A DNA stretch of 14,634 bases from CAWELS01 sp964468205 (GTDB taxonomy: Bacteria; Acidobacteriota; Terriglobia; Bryobacterales; Bryobacteraceae). The notes beneath the pieces were generated by a model that worked only from the letters and a program-made list of their open reading frames with translations, did no database searches and was not told the DNA's origin. A program made the position numbers and the translations under genes. Below are positions 1-7,083 of the stretch, one piece after another; within the stretch, counting starts at the first letter, position 1; every line of letters starts with the position of its first letter. The stretch covers positions 1 to 14,634 of the forward strand of contig CAYXVG010000102.1 of assembly GCA_964468205.1 (NCBI GenBank), written 5' to 3'.

Positions 1-33
1 GCTGCCGGCCGGATACCTTGACATTTCCGCCAT
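1..33 (-). CDS. 5' end of a leftward gene, product unknown (partial)
   Basis: Read on the minus strand, an ATG at 33-31 opens a frame of 11 codons (MAEMSRYPAGS) that runs off the window edge. It is preceded by the strong Shine-Dalgarno AGGAGG with a 6-nt spacer and, a little further upstream, by a perfect TATAAT. That arrangement is much better than chance for a real gene start. Too little protein is visible to name a family. The gene is divergent from the sugar dehydrogenase gene, whose start lies 100 nt away. Confidence 0.5.
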   Translation of the reverse strand, partial: MAEMSRYPAGS

Positions 34-37
34 CGTA

Positions 38-60
38 TTCCTCCTCGCCGCACAATTATA
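38..60 (-). promoter_or_regulatory. -10 box and Shine-Dalgarno of the left-edge gene
   Basis: On the minus strand, TATAAT occupies 60-55 and a GAGGAGG Shine-Dalgarno lies at about 46-40, just ahead of the ATG at 33. If the box is used, transcription would begin near 48 and give a 5' leader of only about 15 nt. No good -35 hexamer is visible at 16-18 nt spacing, so the promoter call rests on the -10 and its position. Confidence 0.4.
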
Positions 61-133
61 CCCTGCGGATACTGACGACTTGTTGAAATTTCGCCAACCT
101 TTACCTCAGCCGTGCCATCCAAACAGAGAAACC

Positions 134-1918
134 ATGCCAATTCTGCTACTGTTTCTCGTAGTTGCCGTGCCGGCTTTGGTAAACGCCGAAGTCGATCTGC
201 GCCTCACGCCTGTTGTCAGTGGGCTGCAGAACCCTGTTGACGTGCAGTTTCCCGGGGATGGCTCCGGCCGGATGTTTATAGTGGAGCAAGCTGGCCGAAT
301 CCGTATTGCGCGGAATGGGTCCCTCGTGTCCTCGCCGTTTCTCGATATCAGTGGACGGGTCCGCTCCGGCGGCGAGCGCGGACTCCTGGGGCTGGCCTTC
401 GCTCCAGGCTTCCCCGCGCAATCCTGGTTCTACGTCAATTACACGGACAGCAACGGCGATACCGTCATCGCTCGCTTCCGCCTCACGGCTGATCCGGATC
501 GGGCGGACCCCTCTTCGCAGGAGATTCTGCTCACCCTTGCTCAACCCTTCGCAAACCACAACGCCGGTCAACTGCAGTTCGGTCCCGATGGCTATCTCTA
601 TGTCGGGACCGGAGACGGCGGCGCGGGCGGCGATCCTCAGAACAACGGCCAGGACCGCACCGTACTGCTCGGGAAGATGCTTCGCCTCGACGTCGAGCCG
701 GAACTTCCCGCCTACCAGATTCCACCGGACAACCCCTTTGTGGGCGACCCCAGAGCGCGCGACGAAATCTGGGCCTTCGGTCTCCGCAACCCCTGGCGCT
801 ACTCCTTTGACCGCGATACCGGCGACCTCTGGATCGCCGACGTCGGCCAGAACCGCGCCGAGGAAGTGAACTTCCGACCTGCCTCCAGCAACGGTGGAGA
901 AAACTATGGCTGGCGCCGCATGGAGGGTTTGCAGTGCTTCGAAGCCAACTGCTCTCAGGCCGGCTTGACACTTCCGGTGATCGAATACACCCGCGACCAG
1001 GGATTCTCGGTTACCGGCGGCTACGTTTATCGCGGCGCGGCTTCTCCGGGACTTCGAGGAACCTTCATTTATGGCGACTTCGGTTCGGGTCGCATTTGGG
1101 GCCTCCGCCGCACTCCGTCCGGCCCGGTCAACGAACTCCTCCTTAACTCTACTCACGCCATCTCGACTTTCGGCGAGGACGAAGCCGGTGAACTCTACCT
1201 TGCTTCTTATGCCGAGGGGACGGTCTATCGCCTCGAAGCCTCCGCCGCGCCGCTGTTCGAATCATCCCAGGTAGTCAACGGCGCAAGCTTCGAAATCGGA
1301 CTCGCTCCCGGCTCCGCCTCCACCGTCTTTCTGCCCGGATTGCTCGATGAGCCAGGAGTTGTTGGTGCTTCGGCGGTTCCCCTTCCGGATGTGCTCGCCG
1401 GTGTCAGAGTCCTCATTGACGGCTCTCCGGCGCCTCTATTTGCCGTCGCCCGCTCGGGCGGGGTCGAACAGGTCAACTTTCAGGCTCCCTTCGAACTCGC
1501 GGGCGGGGCCCAGGCCACGGTGCGCGTCGAGCGCGACGGCCATTTCGCTGTCTCGTCCAGCGCCCCTGTCTTTTCGCGCCAGCCCGCCATCTTCATGCTC
1601 GACGGGGAACGCCAGCTCATTGTTCATGCACTTGACAATACGCTCGTGACTCCGGAGAACCCGCTCCAACCCGGCGAGTACGTCTACTTCTACGCTACTG
1701 GCCTGGGACCCGTGACGAACCAGCCGGCCACCGGCGCCGCCGCGCCGGGCGGACCGCTTGCCGAAGCGATCGAATTCCCATCCGTCACCGTCGGCGGCGT
1801 CCCCGCCGAAGTTCTCTTCGCCGGGCTCGCTCCCGGTTTCGTGGGCGTCTACCAGGTCAACATTCGCATCCCCGATCCGCTGCCGGACGGCAGCCTCGCA
1901 ATCGCGTTCGCGGAATAG
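134..1918 (+). CDS. Secreted PQQ-dependent sugar dehydrogenase-like propeller with TIGR03437 C-terminal domain
   Basis: Probably a periplasmic or secreted oxidoreductase of the soluble glucose/sorbosone dehydrogenase fold, which oxidises sugars with PQQ and calcium. I chose the ATG at 134 because it begins a clean signal peptide (MPILLLFLVVAVPALVNA, cleavage before EVDL); an upstream TTG at 80 would bury it. Protein length is 594 aa. Residues about 20-370 carry the propeller motifs: GERGLLGLAFAP, NHNAGQLQFGPDGYLYVGTG, GLRNPWR, IADVGQN, NYGWR and YGDFGSGRIWGL. H142 falls where the catalytic histidine of Acinetobacter sGDH (H144) sits. From about 380 to the end is a TIGR03437 domain (VVNGASFEIGLAPGS, PLPDVLAGV, VNFQAPFE, YATGLGPV, GVYQVNIRIP), typical of Solibacter secreted proteins and of unknown role. 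It ends slightly early, without the usual last strand. PQQ use and substrate are inferred. The glycoside hydrolase gene follows after 26 nt. No strong Shine-Dalgarno is seen. Confidence 0.88.
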   Translation: MPILLLFLVVAVPALVNAEVDLRLTPVVSGLQNPVDVQFPGDGSGRMFIVEQAGRIRIARNGSLVSSPFLDISGRVRSGGERGLLGLAFAPGFPAQSWFYVNYTDSNGDTVIARFRLTADPDRADPSSQEILLTLAQPFANHNAGQLQFGPDGYLYVGTGDGGAGGDPQNNGQDRTVLLGKMLRLDVEPELPAYQIPPDNPFVGDPRARDEIWAFGLRNPWRYSFDRDTGDLWIADVGQNRAEEVNFRPASSNGGENYGWRRMEGLQCFEANCSQAGLTLPVIEYTRDQGFSVTGGYVYRGAASPGLRGTFIYGDFGSGRIWGLRRTPSGPVNELLLNSTHAISTFGEDEAGELYLASYAEGTVYRLEASAAPLFESSQVVNGASFEIGLAPGSASTVFLPGLLDEPGVVGASAVPLPDVLAGVRVLIDGSPAPLFAVARSGGVEQVNFQAPFELAGGAQATVRVERDGHFAVSSSAPVFSRQPAIFMLDGERQLIVHALDNTLVTPENPLQPGEYVYFYATGLGPVTNQPATGAAAPGGPLAEAIEFPSVTVGGVPAEVLFAGLAPGFVGVYQVNIRIPDPLPDGSLAIAFAE

Positions 1919-1944
1919 CCGGCCTGCTTGCTACTATTCCGGTT

Positions 1945-4008
1945 ATGTGTCGCAGTCTGTCCGCTCTGATCTCGCTTCTCGTCCTGACATTGCCGCTGGC
2001 CGCTCAGTGGAAACGATCCGTCGATCAACCGATGCCTCCGCGACAGGTCCACCTCGATTTTCATACCTCCGAGCAGATCCCCGCCATCGGAGCCCGCTTC
2101 AGCAAGGAGAACTTCCAGCAGGCCCTCAAGATCGCGCGCCTCGAATCGATCAACATCTTCGGCAAGGGTCACCACAGCATGTCCTACTACCCGACCAAGG
2201 TTGGAACCATGCATCCGAACCTCGACTTCGACCTCCTCGGAGCCGAGATCGAAGCTTGCCATGAGATTGGTGTCGAGTGCCCCATCTATTTCACCGTTGG
2301 CTGGTCTTCCAATGACGCCGAGAACCACCCGGAGTGGTGTGCCCGCAACAAGGACGGCTCATACTCGGCCAGCAACTGGGACTTCTCCGCGGCGCCCTCC
2401 GATCCCCGGCCTTACACCTCCTGGAAGCTGCTCTGTCCCTCCGGCGACTATCACCAGCACGTGATGAAGCAGGTGGAGGAGATCTGCCAGAACTACCAGG
2501 TGGACGGTTTCTTCTTCGACATTTATCAAATCGACCAGGCCTGCTACTGCCACAACTGCCGCCGCCGCATGGACGAGGACGGTGTGGACATCGAGGATCG
2601 CGACGCCGTCATCGGCAATTTCGCCCGCCAGTATCGCGACCACATGCGCGACCTGCGCGAACTCATCGCCCGCTACCATCCCAAGGCCACCGTCTTCTTC
2701 AACGGCACGCCCAAAACCAGCCGCCCGTGGAACTTCCAATACAAACTCTACGAATTCAACACCCACCAGGACCTCGAGGACTTGCCCACCACCTGGGGCG
2801 GCTATGACAAGCTTCCGCTGCACGCCAAGCTCCATCTCGAGCTGGGTTGGCCTATCACCGCCATGAGCGGCAAGTTTCACAAGGCTTGGGGCGAGTTCGG
2901 CGGATTCAAGCACGCCGACGCGCTGCGCTACGAGGCCGCCGCCATGATTTCCTTCGGCGCCGCCTGCAACTTTGGCGACCAGATGCATCCCTCGGGCGAG
3001 ATGGACCTCGAGACCTACCGTCTCATCGGAGAGGCCTTCGAATACGTCGAGAAAATCGAAGAGTACGGACTACCCGGGCTGCCTTACTCGAACCTTGGTC
3101 TTTGGTTCTCCAACTCCATCGACGCTGACCAGGGCGTTGTCCAAGTGCTGCTCGACATACAATATGACTTCCGGATCGCGCGCGAGGAGAACCTTTCGGA
3201 ATTCGACACGGTCATCGTTCCCAGCGCCCGCAACCTTGGTCCCGCCCAGGCCGCCGCGCTGAACAAGTTCGCCGCCAATGGAGGCAAGCTGCTGGTGCTG
3301 GAGAAAGGTGCGCTGGCCCCCGAAGAGGACCGGCTCATCCTCGACATTGGCGCTAACTTACTCGGCCAACCCAACTACCGAATGGACTACACTGTCGCCG
3401 GTCCCGCCGTGAAGACTGAGATGGTCGCAACCCCGTTTCTGAATTACGATTCGGGTCTCCGCGTGAAGCCGGGGCAGGGAACCGAGGTGTTGGCGCGCAT
3501 CCGCGAGCCTTACTTCGACCGCACCTATTCGAGCTACTCCTCCCACCGCGACACGCCGTACCGCCTCGAGGACGCTGAACATCCCGCCGCTATTCGCCGC
3601 GGTAACGTCGTTTTTCTCGCCCATGCCCTCGACCGCCAATACAAGACGCACGGCCTCCGCCTCCACCGCCAGCTTTTCCAGAACGCCCTCGATCTTATCT
3701 ACGCCGGACCGGTGCTGAAGACCGCTCTCCCCAGCGCCGGCCGCGTCAGCCTGCTCCACCAGCCCGCGAGCAGGCGCTACGTTGCTCATCTTCTCTACGC
3801 CCCGCCCATCCACCGCGGCGAAGTCGAGTCCATTGAGGACCTTCCGCCGCTCTACAAAGTCCCCGTTTCCCTTCGCGTTGCCGAATCCATCCGGCGTGTC
3901 TACCTGGTCCCCGGCGAAGCCGCGCTCGAAGCCGCTACCGAAAACGGAGTCACCACTGTCACGATACCCAGATTGCAGTCCCACGCCGCCGTCGTTTTCG
4001 AGTACTGA
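1945..4008 (+). CDS. Secreted putative glycoside hydrolase (GHL6-like TIM barrel plus amidotransferase-like domain)
   Basis: Likely an exported carbohydrate-active enzyme of 687 aa. A signal peptide (MCRSLSALISLLVLTLPLAA, cleavage before QW) starts it. Residues about 30-370 resemble the hypothetical glycosyl hydrolase 6 TIM barrel: HLDFHTSEQIP near the start, then DGFFFDIYQ at 187-195, whose D187 or D192 would be the candidate catalytic acid, followed by the cysteine cluster CYCHNC (C200, C202, C205) usual in this group. Residues about 385-480 look like the flavodoxin/glutamine-amidotransferase-like (beta-galactosidase trimerisation) domain, with FDTVIVPSARNLGPAQAAAL then GGKLLVLEKG. The last 150 residues form beta-rich regions of unclear identity. 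It was matched to alpha-fucosidase or beta-galactosidase-like annotations only by overall style, so the substrate is unknown. It follows the sugar dehydrogenase gene closely, so both may be co-transcribed. No clear Shine-Dalgarno precedes the ATG. Confidence 0.75.
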   Translation: MCRSLSALISLLVLTLPLAAQWKRSVDQPMPPRQVHLDFHTSEQIPAIGARFSKENFQQALKIARLESINIFGKGHHSMSYYPTKVGTMHPNLDFDLLGAEIEACHEIGVECPIYFTVGWSSNDAENHPEWCARNKDGSYSASNWDFSAAPSDPRPYTSWKLLCPSGDYHQHVMKQVEEICQNYQVDGFFFDIYQIDQACYCHNCRRRMDEDGVDIEDRDAVIGNFARQYRDHMRDLRELIARYHPKATVFFNGTPKTSRPWNFQYKLYEFNTHQDLEDLPTTWGGYDKLPLHAKLHLELGWPITAMSGKFHKAWGEFGGFKHADALRYEAAAMISFGAACNFGDQMHPSGEMDLETYRLIGEAFEYVEKIEEYGLPGLPYSNLGLWFSNSIDADQGVVQVLLDIQYDFRIAREENLSEFDTVIVPSARNLGPAQAAALNKFAANGGKLLVLEKGALAPEEDRLILDIGANLLGQPNYRMDYTVAGPAVKTEMVATPFLNYDSGLRVKPGQGTEVLARIREPYFDRTYSSYSSHRDTPYRLEDAEHPAAIRRGNVVFLAHALDRQYKTHGLRLHRQLFQNALDLIYAGPVLKTALPSAGRVSLLHQPASRRYVAHLLYAPPIHRGEVESIEDLPPLYKVPVSLRVAESIRRVYLVPGEAALEAATENGVTTVTIPRLQSHAAVVFEY

Positions 4009-4039
4009 CAGCGGGTCACTGTCTGGGGCTGGGCCAGAC
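4007..4039. terminator. Possible weak hairpins in a convergent intergenic gap
   Basis: Two short overlapping inverted repeats lie in the 43-nt gap between converging genes: GACAG/CTGTC (4007-4011 with 4019-4023) and GTCTGG/CCAGAC (4021-4026 with 4034-4039). Neither is followed by a T-run on either strand. They could slow or end transcription from both sides, but this is not a canonical intrinsic terminator. Confidence 0.25.
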
Positions 4040-4051
4040 GAACAACAAGTG

Positions 4052-5113
4052 TCAACCGGCCGGAAGCTCCTTCATCTCCGCCCGTACCCGCGGCAAGCTC
4101 TCCGGGTACTCGCGCTGCACGAATTCGATCAACTTCTCGCGGACATGACAGCGGAGGTCCCAGGCCTGGCTCGCGTCCGGCGCGCTCATCAGGGCGCGAA
4201 GCTCCAGCGTCTGCTCCTTGGCGTCTGTCACTTGCAGCACGCACACTTTGCCGTCCCACATGCCGGACGCCTCGAGGATTCGTCTCAACTCCTGGCGCAC
4301 CGCCTCAACCGGGATGCGGTAGTCGGTGTAGAGAAAGACGGTGCCGAGCAAGTCGGCTGTGACCCGGGTCCAGTTCTGAAACGGCTGTTCGATGAAGTAG
4401 GAGAGCGGCAGCACGAGCCGGCGCAGGTCCCAGATCCGGACCACGACATACGTAGTGCTGATCTCCTCGATCCGGCCCCATTCATTTTCGACGATGACCA
4501 CGTCGTCGATGCGGATGGGCTGGGTGAGAGCGATTTGCACGCCGGCGATCAGACTTGCAAGAGTCGGACGCGCCGCCATGCCGATGACAATTCCAGCGAC
4601 CCCTGCCGAGGCAAACAGCGTTGTGCCAACCTGGCGGACGCCGGGAAAGGTCATCAGCATGAAAGATAGCGTTACCACCGCCAGGACGACGGAGAACACC
4701 CTCCGCAAGACCCGCATTTGCGTATGCATCTGGCGCGCCTGCAGATTGTCGGCTACGTCCAGCTTGTAGCGGTCGGTGAGGAAGTCGTCGAGAACGCGGG
4801 TAAGGGAGAGTATCAGCCAGGCGACGCCGGCGATCAGTGCGAGCCCAGCCGCGTGGCGAAGCGGGCCGAGCACTACGGGCGGGATGCCGGTTGCGGGCAG
4901 CAGGAGAAAGAACGCCAACAACGGCAGGATCACCTTGAGCGGCCGCTCGCTGTGGTCAATCAGCGAGTCGTCGATCGGACTACTCGTTCGCCGGGTCACT
5001 CGACGCACCGCGAACCGCAGAATCCAGAAGCCAAGATAGGCCGCGGCCATTGCCGTGATGAGGATGCCCGCCGCAATCAGCCAACCCCGCCATTCTTCCT
5101 GCACTAGCTCCAT
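4052..5113 (-). CDS. MscS-family small-conductance mechanosensitive channel-like protein
   Basis: An inner-membrane channel-type protein of 353 aa expected to release solutes on hypo-osmotic shock. The ATG at 5113 is preferred because GGGGAG sits just upstream and the protein then begins MELVQEEW directly before the first membrane helix; an in-frame ATG at 5218 would add 35 unlikely residues. Hydrophobic segments are at about 10-33, 60-75, 83-106 and 138-155, then a Gly/Ala-rich pore-type helix (GTTLFASAGVAGIVIGMAARP, about 163-183) that leads into SLIAGVQIALTQPIRIDDVV, the classic TM3-to-beta-domain transition of MscS proteins. The beta domain contains GRIEEISTTYVVVRIWD and LPLSYFIEQPFQNW. 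A C-terminal alpha/beta domain completes it. The gene is alone on its strand here, divergent from the universal stress gene and convergent with the glycoside hydrolase gene. Confidence 0.9.
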   Translation of the reverse strand: MELVQEEWRGWLIAAGILITAMAAAYLGFWILRFAVRRVTRRTSSPIDDSLIDHSERPLKVILPLLAFFLLLPATGIPPVVLGPLRHAAGLALIAGVAWLILSLTRVLDDFLTDRYKLDVADNLQARQMHTQMRVLRRVFSVVLAVVTLSFMLMTFPGVRQVGTTLFASAGVAGIVIGMAARPTLASLIAGVQIALTQPIRIDDVVIVENEWGRIEEISTTYVVVRIWDLRRLVLPLSYFIEQPFQNWTRVTADLLGTVFLYTDYRIPVEAVRQELRRILEASGMWDGKVCVLQVTDAKEQTLELRALMSAPDASQAWDLRCHVREKLIEFVQREYPESLPRVRAEMKELPAG

Positions 5114-5497
5114 GTCTTCTCCCCGTTTCGATTTGGACTTGTCTCGTTGCGCACCGGTAGCCGATGCAGATACCACGTTAACGAAAAATGCGTCACATTC
5201 GAAGTTGCGGCGGGCCACCGTCGCAGCCGGGCCGCGGACCGAGCGCCTTTCCGAACGTGCAGCTCGCCGGGGTGGAGGAACTCGCCACGCCCTGGGGCGG
5301 ATACCGCAGCAAGGACTGCACGGCCGCCAGGGGCATGCGTCCGGCCCCTGGCGGCCACCGAATGCGGCTTCCGGTGCGGCGTACTGGATGCGGAGTTCGC
5401 CGGCGCCATCAGATCCGGAAGGCCGCGCAGCCGCAAAGCGTATTTCGATGTTCTCTCCGAGTCCGATTCATGGCAACATTTGGGTGGAGGGAGCATT
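5114..5497. other. Gene-free, structured region between mscS and the uspA leader ORF
   Basis: About 384 nt with no convincing gene. Several frames are open, including one that runs in frame into the universal stress gene, but their products are Arg/Pro/Gly-rich and resemble no protein. The stretch from about 5286 to 5360 is rich in self-complementary GC sequence: CGCC CTGG GGCG near 5289-5300 and the perfect hairpin listed separately. It could be a structured 5' leader, an unrecognised small RNA or decayed coding sequence. I saw no confident promoter for either flanking gene. Confidence 0.5.
5322..5356. repeat. Perfect 13-bp GC-rich inverted repeat (hairpin)
   Basis: GGCCGCCAGGGGC at 5322-5334 is exactly complementary to GCCCCTGGCGGCC at 5344-5356, with a 9-nt loop (ATGCGTCCG). 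No T-run follows on either strand, so it is not a standard intrinsic terminator. It sits about 185 nt upstream of the universal stress gene and about 210 nt upstream of mscS. Candidate roles are a leader-RNA element, part of a small RNA, or a repeat-family palindrome. Confidence 0.8.
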
Positions 5498-5548
5498 ATG
5501 AATGTCCAGCCCATGCAGAATCAAAGACGAAGGAGGTCAATATGCTGA
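5498..5548 (+). CDS. 16-codon upstream ORF overlapping the uspA start
   Basis: A small frame, MNVQPMQNQRRRRSIC, begins at an ATG with an excellent Shine-Dalgarno (GGAGG, 7-nt spacer) and stops with a TGA at 5546-5548, just inside the start of the universal stress gene (7-nt overlap). Its four consecutive Arg codons are AGA CGA AGG AGG; the last two are also the AGGAGG Shine-Dalgarno of the downstream gene. A ribosome translating this ORF would therefore cover the uspA ribosome-binding site and terminate at its start codon. It is probably a leader peptide or coupling ORF. Expression is inferred only from the signals. Confidence 0.45.
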   Translation: MNVQPMQNQRRRRSIC

Positions 5549-6411
5549 ACCTGCGCCAGATCCTACTACCCGTCGACTTTTCCGAGCAATGCGCCGGTGC
5601 GGGCCGGTACGCCCAATCGCTCGCCACCCGGTTTCGGTCAGAGCTCATCCTGTTGCACGCGATTCCCCGCCCGCATCTTGAGTTCGGCGGGCCGGAGGTG
5701 AGCGCCCCGGCGGTCGCGAATGTGACCGAGGAGATCCGAGCTTCGTCCAAGAAGATGCTTGACTCGTTTCTCGCCAGCGAACTGGAAGGCCTGAACGTGC
5801 GGCGCATCCTGCGTGAAGACGACGCCGCGCGGACTATCGTCGAATTCGTTAGCAGCAACGATACGGACCTGATTGTGATGCCGACGCGCGGGTACGGGCC
5901 TTTCCGCCGGTTCCTTGTTGGCTCCGTGGTGGCCAAGGTACTGCACGATGCCGACTGCCCGGTCTGGACAGGCGTCCACCTGGAGGACGCTCCGGTGCCG
6001 GAATCGCTGTCACTTAAGCGTATCGTCTGCGCTGTCGATCTCTCTCCTCATAGCAAAACCGTGCTTTCCTGGGCTTCGGACATTGCCGCGGCTTTCGATG
6101 CCCGCCTCACGGCGTTTCACGTGACCACGCCGATCACCGTCGCGGTTACCGGCGGCGTGACCGAGCCGCGAGCGGAACGGGAGGAGCAGGCGCGGGGCGA
6201 ACTCGAGGATCTGCTGGCCGCGGCCGGTGTTTCGGCTGAGATCACTGTCGAGAGCGGCGATCTGACGAAAACGATCTACGACCACGCCGCGCGGCTTCCG
6301 GCGGACCTTCTAGTGATCGGCCGCGGAGCGGTGAAGGGGATCGCCGGAAGGCTGCGGTCGGATGCGTACTCAATCATTCGAGAGTCGCCCTGTCCCGTAG
6401 TCAGCGTGTGA
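5542..6411 (+). CDS. Tandem-domain universal stress protein (UspA family)
   Basis: A cytosolic stress protein of 289 aa made of two Usp domains, about 1-143 and 158-289. Both start with the typical first strand and Asp (RQILLPVDFS, KRIVCAVDLS). The first domain ends in PTRGYGPFRRFLVGSVV: the G-9x-GS half of the ATP-binding motif is intact, while the first Gly is replaced by Pro. The second domain has IGRGAVKGIAGRLRSDA, lacking the GS pair, so nucleotide binding is more doubtful there. The start is fixed by a perfect AGGAGGT at 5531-5537. The frame is open further upstream, but those residues do not look like protein. It follows a small leader ORF and is divergent from mscS, an osmotic-stress gene, which fits a general stress locus. 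Confidence 0.92.
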   Translation: MLNLRQILLPVDFSEQCAGAGRYAQSLATRFRSELILLHAIPRPHLEFGGPEVSAPAVANVTEEIRASSKKMLDSFLASELEGLNVRRILREDDAARTIVEFVSSNDTDLIVMPTRGYGPFRRFLVGSVVAKVLHDADCPVWTGVHLEDAPVPESLSLKRIVCAVDLSPHSKTVLSWASDIAAAFDARLTAFHVTTPITVAVTGGVTEPRAEREEQARGELEDLLAAAGVSAEITVESGDLTKTIYDHAARLPADLLVIGRGAVKGIAGRLRSDAYSIIRESPCPVVSV

Positions 6412-6453
6412 GCCGACAGGGAGCGCCGCCGGAAGCGCTTGGTCCAGTCCGCC

Positions 6454-6483
6454 AAAAAGAGGGAGATTCACAAGAATCTCCCT
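6454..6483 (-). terminator. Intrinsic terminator of the uvrA-dinB operon
   Basis: On the minus strand a perfect 10-bp stem (AGGGAGATTC paired with GAATCTCCCT) closes a 4-nt loop, TTGT, and is followed after one C by TTTTT. This is a textbook Rho-independent terminator for leftward transcripts, 118 nt past the end of the DinB gene. Read rightward, the same hairpin lacks a T-run, so it would stop uspA transcription less efficiently, although it lies only about 50 nt beyond that gene. Confidence 0.85.
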
Positions 6484-6600
6484 GGTTGGGTTGCTGAACT
6501 GTGAGGTGGACCGATGGCCCGCCTACGTTCCTGCAGCTTACCGCGTGACTGTGAAAGAACCATGAATGGAATGCGAATTGTACGTTAATCTACTGTGAAT

Positions 6601-7071
6601 TTATGCCCAGGCGCCCAGCAGGCGGCGTAGAGCGACCAGTTCGCCCAGGTGGTACGCCGTGTGATCGGCGGCCAGCAAGATGCATCGTAAGACGGTTCTG
6701 TGGTCCTCGATGGGGATTCTGGCCGCCAAATCGGTATCCGGATCCTGGACGAGTTCGAGCAGCGCATCCCGGTCGGCCTGGAAGCTGGCGACACTCGAGT
6801 TCCAAGCCTCGGGAGTCGGCGGATTGCGCTGAGCGGGCCAATATCCCTCTGGGAATCGGGGCCGCGCGTGATCGGGATTCCGGGCCATTTCCAGGTAGTC
6901 CCACTGGGCGAGGCGGATATGCTCCAGAATCTCCCAGGCGCTGTGCGCCGCTCCGTGCGGCAGCTTGCCGCGCAAGTGAAGGGGTACCCCTTCGACGGCT
7001 GCCTCAAAGGTGAGGTGGGAGTTTTCGTCCATCAGCAGTTCCACCAAGTGGTCGCGAATCACCTGGTCCAT
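6601..7071 (-). CDS. DinB-family (DinB_2-like) putative metalloenzyme
   Basis: A 156-aa four-helix-bundle protein of the DinB/DUF664 type. These are usually cytosolic metal-binding enzymes, some of them thiol-dependent transferases; the family name comes from a damage-inducible Bacillus gene and does not mean DNA polymerase IV. The metal triad is visible: H51 in AWEILEHIRLAQW and H137 and H141 in LLAADHTAYHLGEL, the usual H plus HxxxH pattern. Length fits the family. The ATG has a good AGGAG with a 7-nt spacer, and this signal overlaps the end of the upstream DUF1593 gene. It is the last gene of the operon headed by uvrA. Which substrate it acts on cannot be told from sequence. Confidence 0.85.
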   Translation of the reverse strand: MDQVIRDHLVELLMDENSHLTFEAAVEGVPLHLRGKLPHGAAHSAWEILEHIRLAQWDYLEMARNPDHARPRFPEGYWPAQRNPPTPEAWNSSVASFQADRDALLELVQDPDTDLAARIPIEDHRTVLRCILLAADHTAYHLGELVALRRLLGAWA

Positions 7072-7083
7072 TGACGTCTCCTG

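Noticed and set aside
18..23. TTGACA on the plus strand as a -35 box for the dehydrogenase gene
   Set aside because: No -10-like hexamer exists 16-18 nt downstream (the sequence there is CTCCTC), and the site lies inside the left-edge leftward gene.
146..1156. 336-codon open frame antisense to the sugar dehydrogenase
   Set aside because: Composition typical of an antisense shadow; the sense frame carries the signal peptide and all propeller motifs.
5408..5432. Segment resembling the SRP RNA tetraloop region (TCCGGAAGG then GCAGCC)
   Set aside because: The flanking helices and the conserved internal loop of the SRP RNA are not present, so the match is probably chance.
5188..5541. In-frame upstream extension of the universal stress gene (118 more codons)
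   Set aside because: The frame is open only because the DNA is GC-rich. The residues are Arg/Gly/Pro-rich with no Usp similarity, and a perfect Shine-Dalgarno fixes the ATG at 5542.
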